NCBI RefSeq assembly: GCF_004027225.2
Contig: NC_044288.2
Span: 17,618,744-17,682,743 of the forward strand
DNA: 64,000 nt
Direction: 5' to 3'
Origin: Strigops habroptila
Taxonomy: Eukaryota; Chordata; Aves; Psittaciformes; Psittacidae
Shown: positions 38,101 to 53,100 of the stretch, piece by piece
Position numbering within the stretch: the first letter of the stretch is position 1
How the letters are laid out: every line of letters starts with the position of its first letter
Translations under genes and position numbers: made by a program
Notes under the pieces: model-generated
The model's input: the letters and a program-made list of their open reading frames with translations, nothing else
What the model was told of the DNA's origin: nothing
Database searches by the model: none

Positions 38101-41100
38101 CAAGCACAGAATGTTCTGGGTTTAATTTTTTAAATGGAGGGAAATATGAAGTTTCAAAAAAATACAGATTTCACCTAAGGACTCAGTTCCAAGACAGAAA
38201 ATGAGCCCTGGTGTCATTCTGACGGGATCGCTCTAGCATTCACACACTTTTCAGGTCACTAGTCTTACTCTGTGAAGTCTTTCAGCAGATTCAGCTCGGT
38301 CACTGTTATGGAAGGTGCAAGAATTTTTTCCTATCAAGAAGAGGTTGGGAAATCAAGCACCACTGAGGAGCAATTTGACATGGCATAAGACAAGAGTGGG
38401 AGGACGGTTATACAACTGGTATCCATTGTGCTCTCTGCAGGGACACCTCACCAGCAGGGCCATGGGAGGCCACATGCCGGTTCCATGTGCTTTCAGGAAA
38501 GCTAATTTAAATGACTTGAGGAACAGCAGTGTACTCCTGGGAACACTTTCAGGTGTGGACACAAGCTGTGTCATACACAAACTCAGTAAACAGGGTGTCA
38601 GACTCTGCAGTAAGTAGTACACACAATCATCTCACTGTTACCATGTTCTCCTTCTTTAGGTTTGAGAACAACACCCAGGAGCAACCCTTGGCCAAGTTTC
38701 AAAGCCTGGCCACGTCCCACTCCAGATACCAGCTCATACAGAAGCCTGTATGAGGCATCCTTCTGATGAGGACTGCAGATCATACATTAGAGGTTCAGGC
38801 TTCCAGAGGCAGAAGCCCTGGGCCATGTCCTCTCCCCATGACAGCAGTCCCAACCACTACATGAGACAATGCAGTTAGTGGCCTTTCACAGATTAAGCAG
38901 TGAAGGGAGCTTCTCACTGCCACATACAGCAACCCTCTTTTGAGTTGCTTTGGTGAGCAGAACACACCACATCTAGCAGACAAAACCCCAAGTATTCCAG
39001 CTCTGTGCTTTGGGAATTAACAGAACAAGAACTACCTTTCAAGAAGCCCTTTCCCAGTTTTTTGGACTATCAGCTGTCAGTAATCTCGTGGCTCAGAGGC
39101 AAGGAAAGAAACATCCTCTTTTTAAGTCCCTAATCCTTTCCATGCCACAGAATCAGTAAGAGCTTCTGCTTGTTATTTTTAGATGCGATTTAACATGACC
39201 CGGGAGGAAAAGAAGGAAATAGGATTTTGTAGCCTGTGGTACATGAAGAGGCGTGAATAAAGGGTGTGCCCTTCTTAGGACATCAGTGGCCCCACCACTG
39301 CCTCTCCCACCCCAGCTAGTCATCTCCAGCATTACATAGCAAGATTATTCAATTCTGAACACACCCATCCCAGAGAGGAGCCTCCTCCAGGCCTGGATTT
39401 TCATTCTTTGAGACAGAAGTGGAGCATCCCAACAAAGCATGCGCAGAGGCCGCGTGCACATATTCCAAACATCTCAGCACGGAGCTGCTTCTGTTACGTT
39501 GGCACCCTTTAGTAGGGAACATTCCTGTCATTCTGCAGCTCTTGGAATAAAAGAGCACCTAGACAGAGCCATTGCCAAAGACCTCTCCGCAGTGAGTCAG
39601 ATTTTGGAGGTGCAAAAGTCATGAGGAATAAACACAGAAGCCATTTAGCATTTGTAGGGAGTTCATACATCCCCTAAACATGAGGCTGCTGCACTGAAAG
39701 AGACAGCACTGGCTAAAACATAGAGCTGCTCTCTCGTGTTAAACAATGCTATCTCAATTACTTGTTTTAGAGAACAAAGTAAAAGCCTGATCTAACACAT
39801 TTCTATAGGTCTAACTATGAAGCCTCCTCTCCCCACCTTGTTCTGCAACACTGAGAGACTTAACCTTACCAGTGACTAGGGACATGAACATCAACTCCAC
39901 AGCAGAGACACCAGCACAGAGATTTTCATGAGCATTTTACAAATGGATCTTGCTAGCATTTCCCTAGCCAGCACACACTCACCCACTGTCATTCCTACTC
40001 ACCTTGTTGATGCTGAAATGGCCCTCAAACCTGCAGCCATCCCCATTATTGAGAGGTATCTTCATCGAGTTATCAATATGACCCACTTCATGCCTTCCCA
40101 TTTCATCTTGGATGTCTAGTCCAACTACTGCATGGGTGGGAAGAGACAAAAAAGAAATCAAAACAAAAGAAATAACAGGAAGGTTGCATAGGAAGAGCAT
40201 GCACTGCTTTTACCGGGAAAAAATCCACATACTTTTTCCAGACATTTGACTAAACTGCGCTAGTAATGTCATTTGTCAAATACTAATAGTTATACCAGCA
40301 CTTCAGAAAGAGCTTTGTAATCATACTTTTCAGACTGCCTATTTGACACAAATACAGCTCCCATGTCCTGCCAGCTGACTGCAATCCCAATTACACAAAC
40401 GGAAAAACTTCAGGTAGACAAGGCAGGTGATTTGTGAAAAGCCAAGCTGGTGCGTTCAGAGTTACAAATGAGACTTGGGAGGTTTCTTGCTCCCAGACAC
40501 AAAAGGTCACTATGAGAAAAGGAAATGATATTTCGAAAGAAGCCAACAAGGGAGGTCAGCCACTAACACAGGCTGCAGAGCGAGCACAGGGTCCGAGAAG
40601 ACAGGTGTCGTGGCCTGGAACAGAAAGCGATGGGGTATTGGCAAAGGCTGCAGCTACTTGATCTCCATCCACCCTGTTACAGAAGAAGGGCTACTGTACC
40701 AGCTTGGGTCTGTTTCAAGTGCTGCTTAAAACACAAAGAAAAACTGGTAAATGAAAAGGGGTACTCACATTCACAATGCAGGTTTGGCAAACTGATGTTT
40801 AGATTCACTTCTATTTTACCTCCACTGTCTTTGTCTGGGTCATCCACATAGAGCTCATTAACTCTGGAGGACAGAAAACACGGGTGGGTTCAGGCACGGA
40901 GCTACTTTTCATAGGAAAAAACCCCAACAACTTGCATGGGAAGGGAAAAAAAGGAGACTTCGAAGAGGGGCTTTGACTCTGTGATGGCTGCAACAGAGAG
41001 CAGAAAAAGCCCCCCACAACTGCGTGGGGGCACATCACTATTTAGTTTTACTTCTTGCTTGGCAAGTGCAGGAGGCTTTAAACAAGCTGATTTATGCTTC

Positions 41101-44100
41101 TTGCCCCCTTCTCTAGCCTGAGTTTCCAAAGGTGATACAAAACAAGAAGCTGATGTCGAAGTGGTGGCAGGCTAGTGTGCTAGCCCTCCACATACCTGGG
41201 CTATTACTCCTTTTAGGAGACAGGGAAGCGTGTGCTTTTTGTTTTGTTTCATACATAGTTTTAGAGACAGGCCCCTCTCATCTATCCCACAGGAAAGCTC
41301 TCTGTATAATTAATTGCCTTTTGTTACTGCCACCCAGTTGACAGAGCAGTGGCAAGAGAAGGCAGCATGGCATAAATCTCTCTCCTTAATATCTCATTTC
41401 AATCTATGAGTGGTAACCAAAAGCAACAACGAAAATTGAGAAGAGGATTTGAGCCAGGAACAGATGGGAAGAAACATCCTGGACAGCAGGATCTAAAACA
41501 CTATGCAAGTCTCCCAAACAGTAATGTTGTTTCATAGCACCCATAGTGCTGGCACATACTTCACAGAAGACAAAATACAGATACAGAGTAAAAGGAATAC
41601 AAAAGTATAAATATTTATTGTTGGCCCATTCAATCCATCTGACATATAAAAAGTAAACAAAAAACCCCCAACACAAGCACAGCCGAATTCGTTGAACGGC
41701 CCTAGAGAACCCATTGCAGGGGAACTCACCACTCTGAACCAAGAACATGGTGAGATTACCCAGCAGCTCTTTCTCCCTCAAAGCCCAACACTGTTCAGCC
41801 TCATCAAATACGAAGATTTGACAATTTATCTTCGAGTCAGACACATTACAAAGCTATGGGAACTTACGTTCAGGCAAGCTACATGAAATAAACTACCTGT
41901 AAGTACTCTGTATTATTTCTATTTAATGCTCAAAGTGCATGAAAGCCTTTGACAAGCCCTTGCCGAAGAGTCTACATGCTATTAGACAAACCAGACTAAG
42001 GGCAGCTACGAGGCAGATTCAAAGTGATTTTGCTCTGGTGATACATCTCTGGACCATAATGAACTGTTTGCTCTGTGAATTGAGAAGAAACAAGCCTTCA
42101 CACTGAGAAACACACAGCTGCCAATTCTTTTGGAGGTAATTACTCACAGGTCAGTGGGGTTTACAGACACTCATTTAAAACCAGCACAGCATTTGTCTTC
42201 AGCTTCACAGCCCTACCTTTCTCTGTTTTTAATTGGCTTGACAAGTTGCTTGCAATCATTACTCAACGTATTTTTCAAGTGATTAATAAAAATGACACAG
42301 AGGGAGGGGAAAGATTGCTCATCAGTGACCTAGTTAAAGCTTCTTGGCTGAGCCCTCTTCTCCTGGGTGGAATGCATTAAAACTTCTACGTGTTTATTAC
42401 TGGCAGATTGGGTAGCAATCGGGATTAAGTCATATATCCAAATAGGGTTGTGAGGAGTAGCTCCAGCCAGGAAAGGCATTAATCCCCCAAAGCAGTGCAC
42501 CTTCCTGTGCTCCCCAAGTCCTTCCATCAAGATCCCAGTCGCCAGCCAACCTGTTTCATAACAGCACCTGGCTTCTTCCCAGCTCTCTGCTGTCTGAGAT
42601 GTGGGCCATGCCCAGCCAGTGCCGAGGGCAACTCCACATTACTGCCAAAACGGAGCATTCGCGCCAGGGCTGGCACAGAAACATGTCAGGTTCAGCAGCT
42701 GAACACCCCAGCTATTTGGAGGAAAGCTCTAGGAAGGTCAATATTTGTATTTGTTCATTTCCAATTTGGAACCTGTCAGAAAACCTGCAGTCAGGCACGG
42801 TCTGTAAGCAAAGGCACATATGCTGTTCAGTGATATGAGTGAGTGAGAAGTGGTTGCTGGTAGAAGTCAAAGGATGAACTGAGCATGGGGAGCTTATGGC
42901 AGCTCTTACATAGGAAGACGAGCGGTGAGGTCACTCGCTTGCAGACTGGATCACTGAGGCAAAGAGAAGTAGGCCAGTTTGTCCACGTCACACAGACCAT
43001 TAGTTGCAGATAAAGGAAACCGGTTTCCTGTCCTGCACTCCAGTCACTGGACCAACGGTTCCTAACTCGTCCCTTGGGCAAGGCTCATGGCTGCTTCCTC
43101 CTCCTCCTCTTTACCTAGTAGCCCCCTGCCCCTCTCCTACTCATGTTCCCAATTTCATAACCCTCTCTATCACTCCTTGGACATCTGACAGCTCGTGACA
43201 AGCTGTCGTTCCTCTCCTCCCTCGGACCTGCAGTGCTGCCCTTCATGGAGCACCCTGCCTGCTGAACCCTGCTTCTTCCTCCCAGCTCCAGCCACTGCCT
43301 CCTCCTGGCACCACCAGCTTTTGCAGAGGGTCCAAGCTAACAAACCCAGCCAAAGGGCTCCAAAGTGCAACGTTTGTGCTGACCTGCTCTGTTACTGAGG
43401 TTTCCTTTCACTATGGGGAACCAAAGGCACAATGACAATACACCACAGACTACAGTTGCTGGGGCAAACAAACCTCAGAAGAAACATCATTTTCAACCAA
43501 CTAGAAATTTTAGTCCCAAAATACATTGTGGAAACCTCACAGGTAAAGCAGGCTCCCAGGGTCAAGGCTACTCCTTCCAGGATCTCCTCCTGACCCACTG
43601 CCACCTCAGCCAGGATGGAGCCGGCAGAGAACTGGCACTCACACATCTCTTGCTACCCTCCTGCCCAGGGCCAAGAAGCCAAATTGCACGCAGCCTTCCT
43701 GTTATTTATTCGGACAATCCTAGGATGCTGGGAAAAAGCACTATTTACCACCTCTAGCAACTCTCCCTGAAGGGATAACGTCTCCAGTGGAAGAAACGAA
43801 ATTGGCTCTAATTTATAGCTGTCCCTCCTGGAACATAAAGTGTCTCAGGAGTAACAGTACGTAACAGCGAATCTGGGATAGTCACAAGGGAAACAGAACC
43901 CGAGGTCAGGCAGAAGGACACTGTAAACGCAGCTGCTTCTATAGCTGTTTAGAAAGGCAGTGTACACGGTTGTATTGTGACTCCAAAGACGGCACGTACC
44001 TCCTCCAAAGACCTAAACATGTAGAACTTGGCATTTTACTGGTTGCTCTTAGGGACTATTTGAATAAGAGTGTCACAATAAAGCAGGGGTGAGGTACAGA

Positions 44101-47100
44101 GCTATGAAAGCACAGTGAAGGCAATAGGATGGGTGAGACCTCTCCGCCCGCTGGGCCTCCCACCACTGATTCAAGAAAGGGAGGAAAGTTTCTTCACGCA
44201 GCAGGAGCTGTGATCCACACAGAAAGAATCTGCTTCACTTCTAGAAAGAGCCACTTCAAAATACTTCACATTCCTGAGCAGCGCTGCTGGGCTTCACACT
44301 TGCTTACCCCATTTGCTTACAAACTTGCAGCATTACACAGAAAAAGTTGGAGGGACTCTTTGGCTGAGATTGCAGATCATACAAATGGCACGCAAGAAAG
44401 AATGAAAGGGGGAAACAGCGGCAAGAGAGCTCATCATTCCTGTAAGATTTTATCCAAAGAAAGCCAGACCCATTCCCCATACTTTAGGACTCCCATTGAT
44501 GACACAACGGCTTTGTTTCCCCAGAAACAAAACTTTCCTGGTAATATTCCCACCCGGCAGCCCTGGCCCCTAACATTAGACACTTCAGCACTTCAACAGC
44601 TGAAGAGCCTGCGGCCCTCTGAATACAAGAGCAGACACTCGGCATCGACCTTTCAGAGCTTCACACGCTGCCTGGGTGCTCCCTAAACACATCTTCCTTG
44701 TCCTCTGTCCTCCTTGTCCTACTCTCTGCTTCAAGTTTTACCCATTTTTTCCTCCCTCTGTCACAGAAAAGAACCAGTCACCTTTCTCCCCAGTCATCAG
44801 CCATACAGAAAATACAACCACAAGCTGCATTTCACTTTGTCCTCCAACTCCCAGGAGACACTCTCTGGTCTCCAGAACCCTAAGACTACCAGGGAAAATA
44901 ACTGTTCTTTCTTCAGGGAGCCCAAAGCTCCTCAAAATACCTTCTCAGGTGAGCTGTCCCTGCTCCATTTTCCATTTCAGCTCTCATCACCCACCTTCCA
45001 GAAACACAACTATCAAAGCTGAGATTTTAGCACTAACACCTTCTTAGTTGTGTCAAGATCAGAGAAGACCCAAAACATGACAAACAACCCATCTTCTTCT
45101 CAATTTGTGGGAAGAAACAACAAGCAGGTCAGCAATTCTCTACTGTGTAATAAATTGTGCATGTGTCTATTGCTCTGCCATTTGTAATCTTCCTTCTATG
45201 CCCTGAATCTCAATCAGTTCTTCATTGAGGTCTTTGTCCCAGATTAGGTCTTGGCTCAGCTGGGAAGCACAGAAAACACACTGTCCTACAAAGGAAGGAA
45301 TTACAGTTCTCCAGGAGGCAGGAAGAGGAGAAGGGTTCGAAAGACGTCAATGTAGATTTGAGTCAGAAATTGCAAATGACATCATGACACGACCTTCCGC
45401 TTCCTGCTAACCCACACAAGTACATGAGGCCAAACGGCATAACAACACTTCACAAACGTATAACACCGTTTATTAGGTAAGCTCCATGTTACTACGCAAA
45501 CATTAATTAAGCTTCTTAGCACCCCTGAGAGGTAGGCAGCTAAGTATTACATCCTTCTACAGAAAAGTATTTGTCTCAAGGTCAGTCCATGGCAAGAGCA
45601 GGATTACAACTCCCGTTCCCCTCTGACTACTCGGCTGTATTCCCTATGCTGGTCTAGTTTGCTCCAGCATTTCAGCTGCCTCCACTGGATGAACTGATGG
45701 AGTTGGAATTGTATCTCCAGCTTGGTGTCAGAACACATGAGTTGCAGTATTGTGTTCCCACCTTCTGCTCCAAGGTTATGGTTTCCAGCAGAAGGAACTC
45801 TTGTTGCACCAGGATCACACTCTGCTGCTTACGGTAGGTACCGCTTGATCCTGCAGGTTGTTAGGAGAAATTTTCATGGGCCAACAGCCACGAAACACAT
45901 TCCATGTATCTTGGAGAGCTAAATGCCAAAAACCCCTTTGCAGGCAGGTATGATAGCAATTTATCTGCATCCTTTTACTGCAGGATCAGTCTTGGGTATG
46001 CAAATGAATCCAGTGTGAACAGCAATGTCGGTCTCAGAAGCTCCTGGTGTTTTGCTTCCTCTCACATTCGGGGTACTTCACAGCATGAACAGTCAAGTTG
46101 TGCTGCACATGATGTGGCGCCAGCATAGGAGCTGGGCTGTGTGATACTCCTACACCGACCAAGGTATTTTTCATAAAGATGAAAGCAAGCAGGTATCCCC
46201 AGTGAGTGACCCAGTCACCTTAGACAAACGAATGATCTGGACATTGCTCATGATTGATGCTTTTATGCAAACGCAGTATTTTCATTATGGATATTCTGCT
46301 GAAGTAATTAACCGCCTTGCAGGGGGGCACAGTCTTCCAAGTGGCAAACATATCACTTCAGACTGTTCTTTGCCTGTTACTACATTAAAATAAGTAAAGA
46401 AACAAAGAAAGAGAAAACACTGCCAGGAACAGTCTGTTGCTTTCTACAGTCTGCTGTGGTAGATTAATTACTGTTGAGCAGCTACATTCATACCACAACT
46501 ATCACATTTATACCCTCCTACCCCTTCCCCTGGCTGCTAATGCAAGGCAGACTAGATTAGTTAATTACATCTTTCCTCTTTAATGATGGAATACTTGGAA
46601 AACTCTTATTGATCCTGCAGAACATAATTCATGACCTAATTACAGTGATAAAACGGCAAGATTATCATCTTGCCAGCTATTAACTTCTAGCACTGATCTG
46701 AGTTAATTAGAAAAAGAGATAGGCCATTTCTGCATTCTTGATTTGCAACACAACAGTACAATGAATGAGGAAGGCTGCTAAGGTATGCCCAGCAATTTCT
46801 AGACCTCAATCTACTCTCAACTCTCAACCTACTACCTATCCTGCCCAGGAAATACCAGACACATTTAATACTTTAGCTTCATTTCTTCAGCCACTCGAGT
46901 CACTTGCTCAGTGGGACAACTGTGTTTGATACTGTCAGTTTTGCAGAGGTTCAAATGTGGAGCATGGACGACATTTGAGGAGGTTAATCTAGGCTATTGT
47001 TTCAGACTAAGTCTTCACTCTCAGTCTGGACACGGATGTGGAAAAAGTAATCAAGAAGATCCTTTGTTTCCAGAGTTCAACTCATCATCCCCTTAACTGC

Positions 47101-50100
47101 AATGGTGGGTTGTAGCTGAGCAAAGAAAGAAAAACTTCTTCCCTCACCAGCCCTTAACTGTGCTGAAAAGGATGTAGCCCCACTTAAGAACCAACCTTTG
47201 ATTTCCTTCACGGCTGCTCAGGGAATTGCCTGTTAGGGTCATGTAATACACGTAGAAGATGAGAAACTAGAAGTTTTCTACCCTGCTCAGGGCTCGTCTA
47301 CACAGGAAGCTAGTCAGCAGCAAAATAGGATGTGCATTTACAGAGCCATGAGCTTCCTACATGTCCGCTTAATGCGCAGTGTCTTAGTTCAACTTCCTAA
47401 CTGAAGTAAGCTCCCGTGCACAGATGCAATCTTAGTGCTCATTAGAAATGCCCACACGAGTTATGACATAGCTGCTGTGATGCACACTGTCTTCCCCACA
47501 TAGGTAATATGTTTGGTTTTAGTGTTATGACTGTTATCCTCGAGATGAGGGTGTCATTTCTTGGCTTTCTGCCACCCAGACAAGTCTAGCAGTTGAGACT
47601 ATAAACGCTAAGACAATGGGCTGGTCAAGGAAAAACAGCTTTGAAGTTGGGCAAGAGTGACCAAACTGAGATTTCTAGTAATACCAGGAATTTAAGTTGC
47701 TACAGTCATACGAATGCAGAAGAAAGTCCAACAGTGGGTAGAAGCTAGCAAGTATTATGGGTTAGCATGGTGTGGAGCAGTGTGAGAAAATAAAATGTGA
47801 GGCTTTATTTTCTCACATTGCAGCAAGAGTTCAAACCACCCCAACAACGTCTCACTTCAGATGCAGATACCAAAGAAACCTCCCGTTGGTTAGAGTTAGG
47901 CAGTTAATCCTGTGGGTACCACTGCTGTTGAGGTTGCTGCTGACTTGCCCTGAAGCAGGCTGTCGATGCACACGCACCACGCACAATTACTCAGCATAAT
48001 AGGGCTATGAGGTAAGCACGAGTCTACATCAGCAAACCTCGTACGTCTCTGATGTAAGGCACCAGGCCAATTGCTCTCGATTTCACCTTGCCATCAAAAA
48101 TGTGCAGCTATTCCCACGCAATCCAGCTTTGTCAAGCGCATGACTGCTTTAAGGAAAATAAGACAAAAGAGGGGAAAAAACTGCTGCAGTCTCATAGTAC
48201 AGCTGGCACTGGCGAAGCAGGAAAGCTCACCCCTTACATGTGCACACTCCAGTTAATCATTCAAACCCTGGCTGATTCTAGGAAACTTCAAGGTGGGAGA
48301 GATATCTGTTGTAGGAGACTCTTAATACAAAAGAAACTCAAAGCTCGCAATAAAAGTTCATGGGAATTGAAAAGTGAGCATGTAAGGAATCTTCCATATC
48401 TTCAGAAGTATTTGATTCATGAGCAAACAATGCTCTAAATATCTTTGTGAGATAGTATGTCCCCTGTTATTTGCTACCACACAGTTTAAATGGTGGCACA
48501 GAGTTCTCACACTGTTCCAGACCACATAGAACTCCATACTTCTGCACCCTTATTCTGAATGATGAGACTATGCTTCCTCGCAATGCGCTGCCAGTAATAC
48601 ACACTTTAAGCGGAAGCACAAGAGGTTCACAACATCTTTGGACACCTTTAAGGTACTGGGTTTCCCAGAAGAGAAAGCAATGAGTAAGAAATGGAAAAAG
48701 AAAAGTTTACTTCTATTTGAGAAGTTGCTGAACTGGGAAGTGTTTTCTTATGTGACTTTCTGAAGTATTTCCGCTGTTACAAGGGGAGCCTCTTCACAAA
48801 TGCTGTGGGTGATCTGTTCCCAGCAAGAGAGATTTTGATGACCTATAACTCATCAGAACGAGGTTTTCATATTCTGCAAGCTATTGTGTTGGATGGTCCA
48901 TGACGAATCAGTTTCCTGCATTCATTTGTCTCAGTCTCTCCCATGACATCCTCTCTAAAATTTTACTGCTTTATTGCTTACAAGCCCAGTTCCTGCTGGG
49001 AAATGCAGTTACCATCTCTCTGATGTTTTAATGAGAAACTTGTCAGCTGAGCATGCAGGAACTTATAGCATCTCTAACATCCTTGCGGAAAATGCATCAT
49101 CTTATTAAGAAAAAAGCATGAAGAGGCCTCAGGGAGTCACAGAGTTTTGCTGTTCAAAAAGAAACCTCTAGTCAGGAAACTGCCACTACATAAAGGCATG
49201 TGCACTCAACTACTTAGGTAAATATTACTAATTCCTCTGGTAAAGCATTAAGAAAAAAGAAAACCAGGTGAGAGAATGAGATCTAAGATGAGAGCAAGAA
49301 ACAGTACTATTTTATTTGAAGCCATTTGTGTAGCTTTACTCTATTTTTTAAGATAAGACAACCAAGAGAACTCAGCTCCTGAGAGAAGTGGGTTGATAAG
49401 GTGACCCTCATATTTTACAAGCAAATGCACGGAATTGGAGTCAAAGAAACAGTGGGTAAGAAACCTAAGATACCATCTCTGAAGTAAACGTGCAATGGGT
49501 GTAAAAATTAGCTAGAGCTGGATTACGCTACTGTCTAAAGGTTAAACATTACTCAAAGTTAAAGCTATTCTTGAAATTATACTCCTGACCCAAGTCAGAG
49601 CTGCACAAAAACAATGAAAAAGCCACATGGTTATCAGAAGCCACGTAAATCACGGTCAATCTAAATACAGCATGTGAACCCAACATTTTTCAGAGCTTCT
49701 TGCTCAGCAGTCACATCTGTTGCTATCTGGACCATCACGTAAGTCTGACAGAAGTTCCACCCTTCCTAACTATTCAGGAACTGTGCATCACAGTCTAGTG
49801 AGCTCACTGCCACGTCAGCAGAACGATGGAAAATGTTTCCTAGAACCCTGGTACCTGTGGTACCAAAGGTACCTCTGTTAATAGTTACTAAGAAAAGTTT
49901 ACTTCAAGGCAAAAGGAGTATGAGAACTGGAGAAAAAAAGTGTGATCAACTAAAATACTTGTTCTATGAGCAATTTTTTAAAGTGGAAATTATTTCCATT
50001 TTGCTCAAAGAAAGGTCCCAAAGAGGTTACCTGGAACAACTTGTCTTCAGGCACAAAACCTGTCAACTAAGTTTCCAAGTAAGGCTCAACAGAGAAAAGA

Positions 50101-53100
50101 AAGAAGGTAAAACTCATGCGTGAATTAAGCTATCTGCATGTATCAGAGATTCAGCTCTGACATCAAATAAAGGTATTATTAACATTAACAATAAATCATG
50201 TTTTATACAATTAATTTTTCCAAAAGCATCTCCAAAAATATCCAGTAAAGACTGGCAGAATGTGATGCCCATTTTATTCACAGGGAAGCAAGAAAACATC
50301 AGAGATGCCACCATAACTGCAATGGGCCCATATTGTCTCGGAGCCCAGACCACATGGATTCAGCCAGTAGGCGCCACACATTTAAACATATGGTATCACC
50401 AATGAAAAACACTAGTTTTTGAGAACTGTTTTGAATCAAACAAGTACAGAGGAAAATGCCTATTCAGGAGGAGAGAAGAAATGAATCTCAGATGAGAACA
50501 AGACATCGACAGCCTAAGGAGGAAGAGGGAAACTACAACTGAGTGGCATTGATCATGTTAGCATTCACACTGCCTTACACCTGATTACCAGAGAACTGAA
50601 AAGGATCAGAAGTTTTTGATGTGATCTGTAGTCACATGAAAAATATTCATTCTGCTCAACAGAGAAATCCAGTATGCAGCTAATAAAGGATCAAGCAGGC
50701 CTGGAACAGTTTCCTCCATCAGAAATATTTTAGAACCAAGTTTTCCTAGGATACCTTCGTAAATTAAAAACTTGAATGAATGAAGGAATGAATGAATATT
50801 CAGACTCAACCAAAAGGAACCTAAAACCCATTAGACAACTAACTGACCTAGTGTAATTACAGGCATTTTTCCAAGATAACTGAGTAAAATTGTAAAGAAT
50901 CATATATGTATATACATTCAAACAAAGGAAAACATGATTCTTACTTACATTTCAGTGGCTATGAATCCTGTGAGCTCAGACAGGAAGAGAAACAGTATGA
51001 AGAGACAGCAGCAGACAGAGACTGGAAAAGACGCAAGGCAAGGAAAAGGTTAATTTCATATCTCTATCAAAGACAGAAACTGTTTTCACACAGGTATATT
51101 ATTCCCCCCATGGATATGCCACCCCAGCAATAACCCAGATGAGGCCATCAGAGCAGCAACTTCAATGGCATGCCAACACCCAACATCTTGCTGGATACCT
51201 TAACTCTTGGGCCACCTTTTCCATCGTGATTTCCATCTCTGCATGGTTCCTGCGTTCTCCATCACCAGCACACAACGTTGGTCTGCCAGCACTCCCTCCT
51301 CCTAGACAAAGCTGCTTGACAGTACAACTTCTTTGGAGCCCTTACTACAAATGTAATTTTATTACTACTAAAATCTCCATAAAGGAAAAAGAATCAGCAT
51401 CTCCTTGCTTCAAAAGCATACAGTCAGATACAGTGGTTTGTAGATTAGGAGACATTGTGCTTCTTTGTCAAGTTCTAAGTCCGTGTGTAAGTCACCTCAC
51501 AGCCTGCACTACCCACTAGACAGAGCTGGCACAGCAGAGACATGGCGATAATGGACTAGTCTAGCTAATACCTGATACATTTCTCCATTTGCTGATATAT
51601 TGACTCTTCAGAGAGGGAAAACTCCCAGTGAAGGAATTGCAAAGTATCTGGACAACAAATCCCATGTCTTTTCTAAAAATGCCAACCTAAAGCTAAAAGG
51701 AGAGAACCCGAAGTAACTGGCATATTACTGGTTACTCTTCACCAGGAAACTATTCAGAACATTTTACAGTGACATTCGCACAGCAGTGACAAGCTCATTG
51801 GCCCACTCGGAAGGGCTGGAAGGAGGCACGGCTGTAAATCCTCTTGAGCAGGGATGACTTGAGTAGACAGCGATGTGCCAGCTCAAGTAGACAGGCCTGC
51901 AATGTGTATCTGTTATAAATAAAATGCCCAAGTTCACCATGAATCAGTATACGAAAGAGTAAACCAGGAAGTGGCATGCTATGCCAGGGCTGTGACAACA
52001 GGGGTACAATCGGGCTCACTCCTCAATCCCCACAGAGTTGCAATGACCAAGCACTCTTTGGAAATGACCACTTTACTATAGCCACTAATTAGGATTGAGA
52101 AATACGCAAGAAAAACGCTGTTCCTCAACTTTATTCCACATGACCTATACAGCCTGAACATCCATCCCTTCAGGAAGCTCAAGCAACAACTGACTGGGGA
52201 GCAATTTTATCACACAATTACGTCTGTACAAACTCCTTTGGTAGAGAATGTGAGAGGCAAGGGAAGGAAAGAGGAGGTACTTAAGGCAAATACCGAGACA
52301 GACCCTTGAGTGACCTAATGTCTTGTGCCTCATTCTTCAGATTAGTCAGTGTATAGTTTTGAGGAAAGAGAAATGCATTGCTTCCCCTTCCTCATCAGAG
52401 TAATTTCAACAGTAGATTAATTTACTGACCCTCTGAAAAGTGCAAGGGATTAAAAGAGATGTCAAAAAATCCATTAACTAGGATGAAGAAAAAAAGAAAA
52501 CTGACAAAGACTGAGAGAAAAGTGGTAAGCAAGAGGGGATATTAATTTCTAAAGAGAAACCTCAGATGGTTACACAGGTGGTTTCAAGTCCTGGCTGTCA
52601 AGACAGAGAACACCACCACTGCTGTAACCCAGCTAAGCCATTGGCATAGTGCACCACAGCATGGGGGAGGAGAAAGGTCTTAAAGCACAGCAGCAAAGTC
52701 TGATGAGAACATCTACACCTATGTAAGAGCACAAAAAAAGTAACCTAGGCACAAGACTAGCTTGATCTAGTGTTTCTTACTGTTCATCACCCAACAGCAG
52801 AGACACAAGATCTCTGATCTTTGGCAGTATGCAGGGGAGAACATTTGACACAGAGACAACCTTTTCTTCTTTCCTTGCTTCCCATATTCCTCTCTGCTTG
52901 TTATCATCCTGTAAAGGCTTTCCAATAGCATCAGCTACACCTCTCTGCTCTCCAGCACATCTAAGCAAACCTGGCACTACTAACTGTAAATTCTCTCCTG
53001 CAGCTTTCTCTCTCTGAGTTTTTTACTTTCTTCTCTGCCATTTATATCATTATCTTCTCCTTTTCCAGAATACAATGTGTTTGCTCCCTCAAGTCCACTT

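Larger units (their letters stand above)
40864..50948 (-). other. ERGIC1: ERGIC1 intron 3
   Basis: A 10.1 kb intron. It holds two SINE-like relics (42.95 and 45.48 kb), a homeodomain-motif cluster (46.46-46.71 kb), a possible DNA-transposon relic (47.29-47.46 kb) and a short (GAAT)n run at 50773-50798. Several plus-strand open frames, the longest 185 codons at 44129-44686, have no family resemblance. Confidence 0.85.
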
